From Cercis canadensis (taxonomy: Eukaryota; Streptophyta; Magnoliopsida; Fabales; Fabaceae), in contig QAOA01003192.1 of NCBI GenBank assembly GCA_003255065.1, forward strand, positions 585,846 through 649,845: a stretch of 64,000 nucleotides of DNA, in the 5' to 3' direction. The notes below the pieces were generated by a model, which was given only the letters and a program-made list of their open reading frames with translations, was not told the DNA's origin and searched no databases. This document shows positions 1 through 13,689 of this stretch, piece after piece (the first letter of the stretch is position 1; the number at the start of each line of letters is the position of its first letter). Both the position numbers and the translations under genes were made by a program.

Positions 1-3000
1 TAAAATTAAGTAGATTTCATTATTTTAAATTGTACCAACAATATTAATATAAAAAAAAATAATTTTATTCTTGATCATTTTCTAGGATGATTATAACTTA
101 ATTTTAGTAACCATTCAATATCTGATAAGCCATATTATTTATCATGGCTCTTCCTACTACATTTCGTTATATTTGACAGCAATTATAAATGATATATATA
201 TATATATATATATGTGTGTATGTATATGTATGTATCTACATGATACGTATCAAAATAGACTTTCTATATAAAAACAATTTCTTATTCAAAGTGACTATCG
301 TCTCTACATTATTTATGCATTTACTATTCCAACTTCCATGTATGAATAATATTCAAAGACTAATATAAGTATTCAAAGTTATAAATAATAGTTATATGCT
401 TTTCATACTCTAAGGAAAGCCTCTTGTAATTTCATAGCTTTAGGTCGATGTTGGATGATATTCATATTTTTTGTAAGCATTTTAATGCCTTCTCTTTCAG
501 CTGGACTTCGAGGAATTAATGCCAACGAAATTTCTCATAGACAAGTTTCATTTGAAAAGTTTAAGCACCAATTCATTTTGGAAACTTTTAATAAATTTGT
601 CTCTTCTATATGGCACATTTTGAATTTCAAAGTCTTCTCATATATTCAACTTTTATTCATTTATTCACATATATAATTATTTGGTTTATGATACTACTCT
701 TTCATATAATAAGACCTTCAAATCTTTTGGGTGGACATATGTATATCCCCTCGTGAGATCTCAGGCATGTTTTTGGCGCTATGCCCAGTAGTATTGAAGT
801 AACTTATCTTTACTACCATATTTATAACCAAAAAAAAAAAAAGGAGTTTCACTTGAAGAAGAAAACATTCAATGCTATTTGGTTCGTGTTGATAAACAAA
901 ATTTTGTGTCATTGTGAAGGTTGAACACTAAAAGCATTATGTTATTCCATAACCACGCTATGATCCTTGAAACTATGTAGGAGTGGAAGCCACTCTTCCA
1001 TTCTTCGGTGCCTTCTACTCTAGCGTAATTTCTGAGCGTGATTTTGAGTCTGCAACACACGCATTAATATCATTTACTACTAGTGCTTTCTATAATTCCA
1101 CTTTACAGAGTTTCAGCCAGCATTATAACCATTCCTAACAATTGGAAAAGAGATGTTAACATTGATGATAGATCAATACAATAGAAAGTTTGGTGATAAT
1201 TTTAAAAATTAAGTGAAACTCCAAAAGGAAATGTATACTTAAAACATTTTTCATTGTACATGAAAGCATCTAATCTATCAATCCATAAAAAGCCATCACC
1301 TTATTAATTATTATTGTTGTGTTTTGTTTGATCTCAATATATGGGACCATTCATATCTTATAATATTTCGTTTTTTAGAGTTACAATATTTATATTATAA
1401 TATTTATTTATATAAATTTCTTTAAAATAACAAAAATTTAAGTCATTGATATTATTATAATAATACCACAACCCATAAGAATATGCATACTAAAATTTGA
1501 TCTCGAATTATGAGAACATCTTAAATCTTAAAAATTCGATACATGATTACTTGAATTATTATTAAGATCTATATTTTTTTTTTTTTGTTTCTTATGAGGT
1601 GATTCCTACATTTTTAGTATGAAATTAATCCTCAAACTTTGTCATGTATGCCTTGATTACTATTGCTTTCAACGAGGGTTTGAACTTATGACATTACTTC
1701 AAAATTCATTTCACCTAAAATCTACATATGTTATTGTATAATAAATCAAAAGAAAAACAAAAACAATACATTTTCATGAATAATAATAATATTATTTTTA
1801 CATCAATTAAGCTCTTACTATTTTAGCATGAGAGAGAGAGTGAGGCAGAAAGCCAGAAAGAGAAGTGCAATAAACGTAGGAATTGAAAAGCGCAATTAGC
1901 GGCTGTGATGGTATCTCTTTCCGTAGTCCGTTGCAGTACAGTTCCGTGACTCGGAATGTCCGTCTCTTCACTTGCCTTGTCTTTTACAGTGTCTTTCCAC
2001 GTGTCTCTTTTGGCCTTACATGTTCCTCACGATCTCTTTTGGCGCGTTGGTCCACTCTCCAATGATGGCTGATTAAAAATTTTAGTTTTTTTTTAGTTAC
2101 TAATAATCCAATGAAATCATTCATAATTTAAGAGGTTTTTGACTCAGATATTATAATTTATAAATAAATTTATTTATTTATTATCTTTTAAAATTTTTAT
2201 TTTTAAAAAATAAAAAATAAAATTTGACAACATAGAATTTATGTAAATATGCTGTATAATATGTGGCACATTCAATAAGAATATGTTGCATGGAATATAA
2301 TTTGTTTACGTGGCACACGCTACATCAGCAGCAAAAGAAGCAAGAAGAAAGGCCAGGAGGGAAGAAAGAGAAGATATGCAGCTGTCCACGTGTCACATGC
2401 TGCAGCAGAAGTAAGAAAATCAAAATGAAAGGCAAGGAGGGGAGAAAGAGTTTGGGGACACGCCAGGACAAGACAGGACGCGCCATATCTTGTGTCTCCA
2501 CTAAACATGTTGCATGAGATTTTCATGTTCCTCCTTTATTACGTTAGAACTATGAAATTGCAAAGTTTTGGGATTTGTAAAGCAAATTTGGAGCAACTTT
2601 TGTTTGGATAATCCACGGCCCACGCCTCAATTTGCACATGTTTGTGCGGTGTGACACTTCATGCTTGACAAGGATTTTGGCCTTTTATTAAGGTTTTGCT
2701 TTTCTTTGATTACGTCTAAAGTGATTACTCACTTTGTTAGAGATATGATTTAATACGAAACTAATGTTATCTACACAGTTACAACTGTGTATTTTGTATA
2801 TCCAAATTCACATAAAAAATGCCACTTTGTTGCGTGACATTACTTGCTCAACCACTTCTCAGATTAGTTTAAAGATTTGATCTCATAACTACTTGGTCAA
2901 AGATGTTATAATATTATGTCAAAAACTGATTCAATTTAAAAGTTTAAACTATTAAATAAATACCAATAAAAAAATTTATATCTAACAATTATAATAATTG

Positions 3001-5490
3001 TCTTCACTAGCACGTTGTTAATTTTGTGTTTGAATACCCAGTTGTAACTAAAATCTAAAAAACAATAAGAGTTACTATGACAAAGTGCATGGTTTTAAGA
3101 ATAAGATATTTATAGATTATACTATGTCAATTGAATAAAATTAATTTAAATTAATGACAATATTAAAGATGATATATTGAGCATCACTTCAAAAATTGTA
3201 ACACACAAAATTATTTTCAGTTCAGAGAGATTAACAACTGCGCTTGAAAATATATATATATTTTGATATAAACTTTCAAATGCATGTGCATAATAATTGT
3301 ATGACAAAATCTGGTGTATCATTTCTTTTCACACATTAAGATTTTGATTTTTTTTTTCTTTATAGATAAATACTTTAACTACCAAGTGCAACCACCACCA
3401 AGAAAAGAAGAAGCTATACAACTGTACAACTTCCATTATACTATTTTCTAATCAAAGATAGTGTGGTGGCTACTCAGATAAGAAATATTTTTAAAGAATT
3501 GGAACAAATATATATAATAAAGGTGCTGCAGTAATATAATATTTTTTTATAATTTTTTTTTGTAAAATAAACCAAAATTTATGTGTAAAGTTCTTGGCGG
3601 TGTGCAGCTGTATATGACTTGCGTTGTGCTTGATTCTTGATTCTTGATTCTTGATTCAGTAGCATTACGTGGTTTTAACAGTTGAAAAAAAAATTAAAAA
3701 AAAAAAAAAGTTGGGCGTTTATATACGCGGCACCGCGAATTGCCGTGTTGGGCAGCGCCGCTGTGGCAGCAATCATTTGCATGAAATTCTGATCAAAATT
3801 TTGCTGCATGTTATCCCATATTGTTAATTTATATTCTTATAATAAAAATATTATCTTTGTTATTTTTTTAATAGTTAGTTATAAATAATAAACAGTATTT
3901 GAATGCAGTTCACACTTTCATATATAGGTCCATGCCTTCCTACTTATGTGGAAATAAAAGTATTACATTTCCTACATATTATTATAAACAATTGGGGAAA
4001 CTAGGAAACCATTCTTTTATATATATATATATATATATATGTGTAGATATTCTATCTTAGGCTCATTACATTCATGTCCACTTAGTCAAAGACTCATATG
4101 ATCAGAATCTTATGTATATCCATCATATCTCTTAACCATCATTTATAAATAACTTACAGCAATAGATATGCAGGACCTTTTTTTTCCTTTAACATTTTAT
4201 ATACTCTCTAGCTTAGACCGTGCTAACTTAAACATCAGAGTTTAAGTATCACCACCCGACTCTTGATCATCTTTTGTTGTATAGTCATTACACATTCAAC
4301 TCGACTTTATCCACCTCCAAATGATCAACTTATCGTCAATATATATTGTATGCTATTTTCTACTTAACTTTTGAGAATAAGGGGTTTATTTTGATTAATT
4401 TCTAGATTTACAATTCGAGGGAATCCAATGTATCTTTAATTTATGATGATATTGATAGGAACAGTATATATACAAACAAAGTCGATTGACAACCTTTATC
4501 TCTTTTATTTCTTGAGAAAAAGGTAACCTTTTAATATAGGTATTATTATTCCTTTTCTACTTTCAGAATATGCCAACAGTACTCCAACTTAGCTCATCAT
4601 CATGTGCTATTTAATGCATGTGATTTGACTGAAAAGTCATATGCTTTATTTTATATTGTGGTATGATTATTTATAATTTTATTAAAAAAATTAATTACAA
4701 TTATACTCATATAATAAATATTAATTATTTTTAAAATATTTATAAATAAATATACATTGTCTTAAAAAAATTAGTTAAATTCAGTTCACACTTTCCTATA
4801 TAATAATAAAATTGCTGAAACTAATTTCTTTTTGTTTCTTATATCATGTTCTTTTCCACTTACGTAAAAAAATGATGGCTTTTTTCTTCCTTCCACATTC
4901 TAATTTCATAAATTTGGTGGAGTTCAATATATATCTAGTTTATGACAAAAGAAAAGTATTAGCCAAGGAAATAATTATTTTTTAAAAAATTGAATATAAC
5001 AAATTTTATTTATTTTATTTTCGGAAGATATGCTAATAATATTCCAAGTTTGCGGCATTTAATGCATGTGCATGCGTTGAAAAACGAGGTATAGTATAAT
5101 CTAAATGAGTCACTTCCTTGTTTCGGTGGATTGCTTGTTATGATTGATAAGAGGATGTTTGGTTTGCTGAAGGTGGAAATCACAATAAGGAATCCTTAAA
5201 AAAGAAAAGGAACTGATGTTTGACAATATTTATACAAACATGGAGGAAATGACAAAACCCTTGACGTCAAGCCCTTTGGAAGTGTAAAAACTTCACTTAA
5301 ACCAAGCATGAGATATGCAAATCTTAGTTGTAAAAATGATAACATTAAGCACTCTTTTCTATACTTTCTCACATGCACTCCATCTACTCTTTACATATCC
5401 AATCAATGGACACAAAATGGTTATTAATGATTGGATTCATATCGTGTTTATTTTTCTTCGCGGATTGCAAAACATTATAAGTGTATTACT
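1..5490. other. Intergenic, AT-rich, no gene seen
   Basis: I see no exon structure, no recognisable protein and no RNA gene here. Short open frames in the stretch have no family resemblance and mostly begin at non-ATG codons. Short (AT)n microsatellites lie at about 192-213 and 4,018-4,040. Two patches are richer in GC than the surroundings, at about 1,830-2,070 and 2,300-2,520. The second contains G-box-like CACGTG sequences and could be the remnant of a promoter, but no gene follows it. Confidence 0.6.
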
Positions 5491-5498
5491 TTGTTGAT

Positions 5499-5731
5499 GT
5501 TATACCCTCTTTAATGTTTAAATATGATATAAACTAAATTACTCTCATTTAAAAATATATATTTTTTTAAATTAGCTAATCATATATTCTATTTCTAACT
5601 AAAAAATGAAGCTATAATTAATAAGAGTTAAAAAGAATATTATGATTAGTTAAATTTTAAAAACTTTTTTATTTTTAAATGGAAGTAATTTAATCTATAT
5701 TATATTTAAACATTAAAGAGGATATGACATT
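5499..5731. mobile_element. MITE-like inverted-repeat element
   Basis: The left arm (about 5,499-5,565) and the right arm (about 5,655-5,731) are inverted copies of each other. Both contain CCTCTTTAATGTTTAAATAT next to the outer end and then an AT-rich stretch ending in a run related to CATTTAAAAATA. No open frame of interest lies between the arms. This is the shape of a short non-autonomous DNA transposon. I could not fix the outer ends or a target-site duplication, so the superfamily is unknown. Confidence 0.5.
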
Positions 5732-5739
5732 AATAAACT

Positions 5740-8700
5740 ACGATATGAAAATAATGACTCCCTTTCTTTATACAAACTTGAACTGTTTTTCTTTGTGTTT
5801 AGCACATGAATTCGAAAAAGAATTTATTTATGTCAAATGTGACAGCCTTGAAGTTGAAGATTATGTAGTTTGTGTCTTAAAAGTTTAGGACATATACTTT
5901 AATTAGAAGTTGACAAATTGTCTCTTAAAATTATGTAGTTGCTCCCTTGATCAGCCCTTCTCCCCTTATTATTCTCATTCTTTCATGTCTCTCATTAATT
6001 ACTTTTTCTCCTACATATTTCATCCCGATAAAATTTTTGGCTTTTCACGAGGTAATCAGACTAATTTTCACTCAAACTTTGACATNTTCTCCCTCATATT
6101 TTACCCCGATAAATTTTTTGGCTTTTCACGAGGTAATCAGACTAATTCTCACTCAAACTTTGACATATCTTAATTATTAGTGCTTTTAACAGAGTTCAAA
6201 CATCTATTATAAATTTGATCCCTCTTAATAAAATATGAATGAAGAATATGGAGAGGCCATTGACATCATGAGAACATAATAGCACTTGGTTTTTATGGAA
6301 CCCATCCATGAGGGAAGTGTTCCCACTATGACCCATATTCTTGCCTCATCCCAATGGCAATTAATTAAGCTTATTCACCTTTATCCAAACTAAATAATAA
6401 TAATAATATAATAAATATCAAATAATAAAATTGTCCTATACTTTGAGTCTGAGCCTTGACCACATCCTCTTGTGCTCTTTATGGATTTTGAACTAACAAA
6501 AGCATGATTGCTGATCTTGATCTTTATCTATATAGCCGTCATGCATACATGTTTTTGCATGTTTTGTTAATTTTCTTTGCCCACCAATTGAAGTATCTTC
6601 CTTCCTTTACAAATGCAAGTCATTGTCTACTCAAAAGGAACTTAGCCACACCTCCAATGGTGTCTTCTCCTACAATAAAGTTTCAACTTTCCAGTGGGCT
6701 CTGTGTCTGGCCCAAAGGTTTTGGCAATTAATTAGCAAAAAGAAAAAATAGATATTCTATTATTGTTCTTGATAGGATTTTTCTTTTTTATATGTATGTA
6801 ACTTTTTACAGTCACACTTGCCGACATATGGATATCAAGAATTAACAAAAACGAAAAAAAAGAGATATTCTATTATTGTTCATATATTTATATTTAAGAT
6901 GAAGATAGTATTTGGAAACCAACCAATTTATAAAATTCAATTCATTTATAAATGTTTTTCTTTTATAAAATTTGTTTAAAATCTTACTAATACTGAAGAA
7001 TTTGTTCCATTTGCAAAGCATGTATTTTGTATTTAATAAATAATTATTGGTAATTTTTATCATTTTTATGCTTTATATATATAAATTATTTCTTTTCAAA
7101 TAATTTCATTTCATTTATATTTAGGAAGTGTTTCAAACACACTCTATAAAGAGTTCCATGTAATCTTAATCCCTTTATATTCAAGAAAATTAGGATGATA
7201 TTCAAAATCTATTTATACTATATATTATTCTAGAATTTTGATTTTCCTAAAAACATGTTATTAATTATTTATATGCAAGAGTAATATCATTGCAAACACC
7301 AAAAGACACGTGTTCGAGTGATATTAGAATCATATTTATAGCTTATAAATTAAGTTAAAATTTAGAGTTTTAGTCAGAGTACCAAAACAAATATATCATT
7401 GCAAACATGAACTACATTAGAATTTTGAACAGAAAGAAAATCAAAAGAAAGAAGTATTCGTTACGTTTGGGTTAGGTATTGTGGAGAGCTAGACAATTTG
7501 TTTTCTTGTTAGAAAAAAGAAAGAAAATTATTTGTAGCGGCAAAATGTCCTCAAGTACATTGCGTTAACGGTTGGTTTTCGTGCAAGCCATAACTTAGAA
7601 TATAAATAATTTATAGCATTCCTTCAACTTCAATAATGAATTCAATTTGAGGTTGCCCAATTGAAAGGGGGATTATGCATTCATCATTTAAAGAATTGGC
7701 CCCATCTTTTCCTTTTGAAAGCTACTTCAGTACTCTATGAACATGTCATTCTTTGTAAGCAAATAGGCATAAACTTTATCATAGGGTAATGTGTATGAAC
7801 AAAAATAAAATGGGAAGTACTGTAGTTGGATTAAGATGTGAGATTGTTCCAAATTGGTTTTGTTTTTTTCCTTTTTTTTAAGATGATTGTTCCAAATTAC
7901 TGATTAATTATGATCTAGTTTTTGTCTTTTATGCTTTGTTTGGTGAGAAAGAATTTTCAAGGATGAGGTAAGGAAAACCATAAAATTGGAATATGGTATC
8001 CTCTAATATTCCACAATGTACAAACAAAATTTAAATAAAAATAATGTTCTTTAAGAATTTTCTATGAAATTAATTAATAAATTAGTTTTTAATTAACCCT
8101 AACAATATGTGATCAAGTGGTGTTAAAGTTATTGTCAACTCGAACTTAAAATTGTAAGGAAAACTATAAAAAATAAAATAAAAATTAAACTAGTTTCTAA
8201 ACCTTATTTGTTATATATATGTATTTAAAATAACATGAAATGAATGATAGTTAAGTATCAAGTTATAAAATTATAATTAATTCTAGCATCCTTGATATAA
8301 ACGAAATCTTATTTAGTTTCTATCCTCTCTTGTTAAAATTATAAATTAAATAATTTTCTTAAGTAGAAATTAGATGAAAAATAATGTGCATCTCGATTAA
8401 TTCTCAAACTTCGCAATTAGTTAAAAAGGAAAAAGGAGAAATAAAATCCCTGAAATGCCCACATCATCATTTAATTTACAAGGATTTTTCTTTTTATTTT
8501 TTATAAGTAAAATTGAAATGGCACCTAAATTATAATTAAAATGCAAAAATTGGTAGGTGGCTAGGTGTTGGCGTGTAGGTGAGTACGTGTGAGAGAGGAT
8601 GGAAGTGAAGATGCGAGTAGTGGCGCGTGTAATAAATCATCTTGGTTGGCCTACGTGTAAAGGAAACATGGGGGCGGTGGGGCGCGCAGATAGGGTGGCG

Positions 8701-9672
8701 GAGTTGTCTAAGCAAGTTGTCCTACCGTATTACCGTACGGTCGTACAAAGGACAGGACAGGTCCACCGACCCACTTGCTTACTTTAATGATTCATTAAAA
8801 GACTTTCTGACAGGGAATTCCACGAAGTGCTCCACCGGGCCCCACTTTTCTCTGCTTTTGCCACGATCCTTCCAATTTTCAAATTCCATCCACGCTGCTA
8901 CTACTAGTCGCTACTTAACACTCCCACTTGTTCAACACAAGTTTTATTTCTTAATTTCTTAATTTTTATTTGATATTAATAAGAACAAAATATATAAGAG
9001 AATTATTATTTTTATATTCTATTTTTTAAAATGATAATTTTATTTAACATCTATATAAATATAAAATAAATTATTCTTATTTGATATAAAATTATTTTCA
9101 TCAATTTTAAAAACCCTTATTTAATGTGAAATTTTTTTAGTTAATTTTTTAAAAAAATTATAATAAATAAAAATAATTTAGTCTATATTATATTTAGACA
9201 TTAAATAAATTTTGATATTAATAAAATAAAATATAAAAAGTACCAATTTCCAATAAATAATTACACTTAATCCTAGTCAAAATGGAAATTCAAATGTTCT
9301 TATGAACTTTGCTTTTGAAAGCAATTTCGGGAAAGAATATATTTTTGGAAAAATCTCTAGCTTAATAGCATGTGGACATAGATGAGTTGTCTTTTCAGGT
9401 CTCAAATTAGAGTAATTTCTTATTTTCGTCCATCGAATTTCAATTTAATTATAAATTTTTTTATATCAAGTAGATTTATGATTTAAGTTTAATTTAGTTC
9501 TTGAAAATAGACATTTAAAAATAATTAAATTAAACTCAAATAATAAAAAAATGTAATTAATATGGTCTGATTTTAATGTTTTGCATAACAAAAAATAAAG
9601 AATAATATATAAAAGAGATTTGAAAATAAGTAGTCACTTTAACTTTAAAATAACATTAATTAATGTATGAAC
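5740..9672. other. Intergenic, AT-rich
   Basis: No gene is recognised. The stretch contains a single-N join with flanking duplication (see 6,006-6,166) and a GC-richer patch at about 8,560-8,940, rich in CG dinucleotides and ACGT cores, in otherwise very AT-rich DNA. That patch has no convincing coding frame. Two direct copies of an AT-rich stretch of about 30 bp lie near 8,968 and 9,209. Confidence 0.5.
6006..6166. repeat. Duplicate copies either side of a single N
   Basis: The 80 bases before the N at 6,086 and the 80 bases after it are almost the same, with a few substitutions. Copies of equal length abutting a one-base gap are what an assembler leaves when two overlapping contig ends are not merged. 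I read this as an assembly artefact or an allelic overlap rather than a real tandem repeat. Confidence 0.75.
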
Positions 9673-9681
9673 AACTTTCTC

Positions 9682-10263
9682 GGCACTTTGATCCAAATAT
9701 TACATTTTTACAACTTTTTTACATATTTATAATACTTTTAAACTTATTTATCTTAATATTATACTTTTAAAAAAAATAAAAACTAAAAAAAAAAATTTGA
9801 AACAATGGACCCTACCGGACACGCCGTGGCCCACATGGTGTGTCCCATNAAAAAAAAATTTGAAACAATGGACCCTACCGGACACGTCGTGGCCCACATG
9901 GTGTGTCCCATAGCCATGTGAGAACTCTGACACATTCTCCTCCTCTTGTTATTCTTCCTCTCCCTCCTCTTTTTCTTTAGTTTATTTTGTTGGTTTCTGC
10001 TGAATCGCTACTGGGTGACTAGAGTAAATGACCTCGTCCTCACAAGCAAGGAGAAAGAAATTGGGATACGCTATATGGGCCGCGACGTGTTTGGTGGGAC
10101 ATGCTGGATGGCCTACGATGTGTTCGGTGGGGCCCATTGCTTCAATTTTTTTTTTTTTGTAGTTTTTGATTTTTTAAAAAGTGTAATATTAAAGTAAATA
10201 AATTTAAAAATATTATAAGTGTGTAAAACAATTATAGAAGTAAGATATTTAGGTTAAATTGCC
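9682..10263. mobile_element. Mutator-like (MULE) non-autonomous TIR element
   Basis: The ends are long inverted repeats. The left end begins GGCACTTTGATCC and the reverse complement of the right end begins GGCAATTTAACC; similarity continues for well over 100 bp on each side, through a region with GGACCCTACCGGACACG on the left. The 9-base AACTTTCTC precedes the left end (9,673-9,681) and recurs after the right end (10,265-10,273, one base away). A target-site duplication of 8-9 bp with long TIRs fits Mutator-like elements. No transposase is present. The N at 9,849 has produced a second copy of part of the left arm (9,788-9,848 against 9,850-9,911). Confidence 0.6.
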
Positions 10264-10273
10264 TAACTTTCTC

Positions 10274-11001
10274 TCCTATATTTTTCTCAGTCAAAATCAA
10301 CGATTTGCACCTCAACGGAACACCCACATATTTAATTTCTTTTTTCTCAAAGCTTGACTATGTATAAATTATAGTAGTAAACATTAACAGCCAAAGGGCT
10401 TGAGTCCAAGCTATGACTCAATGGTACAACCGTACATGTCCCACCAGAGAAAAACTTGTCATTTTATGTTTAATGTTATTGAGAAATTTGATGATGGTCA
10501 AAATAATAATAAGACTAACATTTCTCCATCCTATGTTATTGCTTTTTCATTTTTGCTAGTACTATATTATTACTCCTTGCTACTTTTGGTCAAAGATTAT
10601 GTGAGAGCAAGATTTTTTTTGTGGCAACATTGAAAGAAAGTGGGCCTACTTTTGAGCACAAATTTTGATTGGGCCTACCGGTAGAAATTGGCCCAACCAC
10701 CAGAGACAAATCTGCTTTGATGGGTATGGTCCCCTCCACACCGAGTACCATGTGCCCCATGTCATTTGATCTTGCCACCTCAACCACAGTTTCGTAGTTG
10801 CTTCAATTAAGAGGATGGTCCATTTGTCTTCAACCGGGTAGGGGTCTCATGCCTAAGTTTCTTCTCAGTTTTAATGGCACAAAAGGGTAGGTTTCAGATT
10901 CCAATTACTCTAAATCCACATCTCTTAAAGATAGAGGAGTTTTTAATTTTACCATTTGATGTTGGAACAAAAGAGAGTGTAATCTAGATAACTTAGCATG
11001 G
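10274..11001. other. Intergenic; small cluster of GGCCCA/TGGGCC motifs
   Basis: No gene is recognised. At about 10,640-10,700 there are three GGGCC/GGCCC motifs (GTGGGCCTA, TTGGGCCTA, TTGGCCCAA) close together. Such site II-type motifs are common in plant promoters of housekeeping genes, but no coding region follows, so a functional promoter is not shown. Confidence 0.35.
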
Positions 11002-11010
11002 TTTTGTTTT

Positions 11011-11750
11011 GGCTTAATTACAATTTTGGTTCCCCTATTTTAACTACTTGAACGTTTTGGTATTCCTTCTTTAAAAATGAACTATTGAGTCTCTCTATAT
11101 TCATAAAATATACAAGTTTAGTTCATTTATCTTTAAGTCAAAATTTTTAGGTTTATTTCAAGATGTAAAGTTCTCTGATTCATAATCCCACCGTTCAGAT
11201 TGAAGTGCTACGTCTTGTGAATCTTTCCATTAAATTTCAACTCGATCTAACGGTGAATAAGCTTAAATTTTTGGTTAGATAAAAATTTATGGTTTTGGTA
11301 TTTTGTGCTGAGTTTCACCGTTAGATCGAGCTCAAATNAGGTTTATTTCAAGATGTAAAGGTCTCTGATTCATAATCCCACCGTTCAGATTGAAGTGCTA
11401 CGTCTTGTGAATCTTTCCATTAAATTTCAACTCGATCTAACGGTGAATAAGCTTAAATTTTTGGTTAGATAAAAATTTATGGTTTTGGTATTTTGTGCTG
11501 AGTTTCACCGTTAGATCGAGCTCAAATTTAATGAGGAGGTTCACAAGATATAGTCCTTCAATCTGAACGGTGGGATTATGAATCAGAGAACTTTACACCT
11601 TGAAATAAACCTAAGAATTTTGACTTAAAGATAAATGGACTAAACTTGTATATTTTATGAATATAGAGAGACTCAATAGTTCATTTTTAAAGAAGGGGGA
11701 CCAAAACGTTCAAGTGATTAAAATAAGAGGACCAAAATTATAATTAAACC
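11011..11750. mobile_element. Mutator-like MITE with very long inverted repeats
   Basis: The left end begins GGCTTAATTACAATTTTGG and the reverse complement of the right end begins GGTTTAATTATAATTTTGG. Inverted similarity runs through most of the element, so one strand could fold into a long hairpin. The 9-base direct repeat TTTTGTTTT lies immediately before (11,002-11,010) and after (11,751-11,759), a typical Mutator-like target-site duplication. The N at 11,338 is flanked by two 189-base copies (11,149-11,337 and 11,339-11,527), so the true element is probably nearer 550 bp than 740 bp. Confidence 0.75.
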
Positions 11751-11759
11751 TTTTGTTTT

Positions 11760-13689
11760 CACAAGTTAAAGTCCTTTTGTTTCCATTTTATTATACTTAC
11801 TAAAATTTTAATGTGAGAACGAAATTAAACTCTAGTATTTTATTTTAAAGGTAAAGAATTCGAGTAATTTATAAGAGGGAGTGTTTCAACAACGAAATTC
11901 TTGAAGTAGGAATAATTCACTTCAGATTTGATAAATCTGACTCCATCTAAAAATTAGAATCAGGTCTAATTCCTAAATTATAAAAAAAAAAAAATCTTTT
12001 CTGAAAAACAAATTGGAATAAATAAAAGTTGGTATAAGAATTGACGTGGAACTTGGAATTGGAAGTCATTCGTTGATTCAAATTTCACTTATGGGGGCAA
12101 GAAAGTAGGTGAGGGCAACCGTACAAGACCCATTACGGAAGATAAAGTACACGTGGTTTCGTTTTTCAATTATTCAAATTCAACTCAGTCTCACCTTTCT
12201 AAGAAGAAAAATGCTGATTTTATTCAACACTTTGCTGGTGATTACTTGGATTAGTTGTCCTTTTCACTTGTTATATAATCTATATTGTACTAGTGTTAGT
12301 GTGGGATAATACATATCATTTCATCATAGCTTCATTGTTAAATGTAAAGATGGTGATATAGGAGAAATGTCAAATCTAATTGGTTTGAACCTTTCTAAGA
12401 AAATGATTCCTTCCAAGACACTTTCCTGGTATTTTACATTGATTATTTCGATTTGTTTTACTCTATTATTATAACTCCTATATAAGAAATGTAAACGTGT
12501 TTCGGTAAGAAACTAAGAATATACTAAAATAGGTACTCTCCTAAAGACCTTTTGTAATACGTCAAAACTTATGTGAAAAATAGAAACAATGTTGTTACCA
12601 TTGACTTTAAATTTGTTAATTGTTTCTCCTTGTGCGGCAATAGTCCCCTAAAAGTTTTTGAAAAATAAAAAAAATTTCCTTTAATTTTTAATTTTTTTTA
12701 AAAAAACATATTTAGCTCCCTCTAAAATTATAAAAATTTTATATACATCTCAAGTAATTATATTTTAGTCCCTTCAAAATATTTATGCTAGCTCCACCAT
12801 TGCTTAGTTCGACCCATCGCAAGTTAGCATTTATGAGAGGCTAAGCTGATCTTATTTTAGGGGAGTTATATCCGATTTCACTTAAGTTCACTTAAATATG
12901 TGAAGTTCAATTAAAGAAATTTGAGAATTTTTATTATTTTATTAGAACTATACAAGAAAGAGGGAGATAAGTTGGATATGAGATCTAATTAGAAGAATTG
13001 ATTTGAATGTTCTTCTTTGTGTAGGGTATGTTAGGAAAGAATTATGCAACCTTGTGATGATGCCTATGTTGACATTTTTCCATGCTTGCTTACAAATTCA
13101 TTTTCTTCTTGTATAGGAATTGCATTCATTTAATAGGGAATTCAAATATTTTACCCAAGTTAGGTAAGACGTGGACAGAGTGTGCAAAGATCATGGATCA
13201 AAGAGTAACTTTAATACCAAATTATTCTTAAAATAATAGGGTTTAGGGTTTATAGAATTTGAAAAACTTTTCTTTGGGTCATAATCTTATACGGCCTGCG
13301 CCGATATGGGCCTGCTTGGCCCATTATTGAACAGACGCCAAACAAAATATGGAAACAAGGCCAATTCCATTAGCCCAAAACTTTTTTGGTCCACTAACTG
13401 TTTTGGGCCGAATCACAAAAGGAATAGAATAGATATGCATCTTCTTTCTTTAATTTGGGCTCACATTTTTGTTTTTGTTGATAGTAGAAATTGCCTTGAT
13501 ATATAATTTGTACTTGCTTGGTGGCCTATTCTTAAACATAACGAACATTATTATTGTTGTTTGTTCTTTCTTTCTAGTATAACAAACTTTAAAGTGGCTA
13601 ATGTCTAGTAACTTAAAAGAGTTTATGGCTATATATATGGGTTCTTGTATTTGTGAAGTAGAATATGTGTATACTATATTGTATGTAAA
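11760..13689. other. Intergenic, AT-rich
   Basis: No exon or conserved protein is recognised in this stretch. The only notable part is a cluster of site II-type motifs near its right end, listed separately. Confidence 0.5.
13305..13412. promoter_or_regulatory. Cluster of site II (TGGGCC/GGCCCA) motifs
   Basis: Within about 110 bases there are ATGGGCCTG, TTGGCCCAT, AAGGCCAAT, TAGCCCAAA and TTGGGCCGA. In plants, clustered TGGGCY elements are common in promoters of ribosomal-protein and other growth-linked genes. No coding region can be assigned to this cluster in the window, so it may be a relic or belong to an unrecognised non-coding transcript. Confidence 0.25.

Noticed and set aside
2263-2526. 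Overlapping open frames of 84 and 68 codons on both strands
   Set aside because: They mirror each other across the same GC-richer patch, have no recognisable domain and no splice context.
8599-8962. Open frames of 62 and 106 codons
   Set aside because: They follow from the high GC content of this patch. The protein sequences show no family resemblance and one begins at a non-ATG codon.
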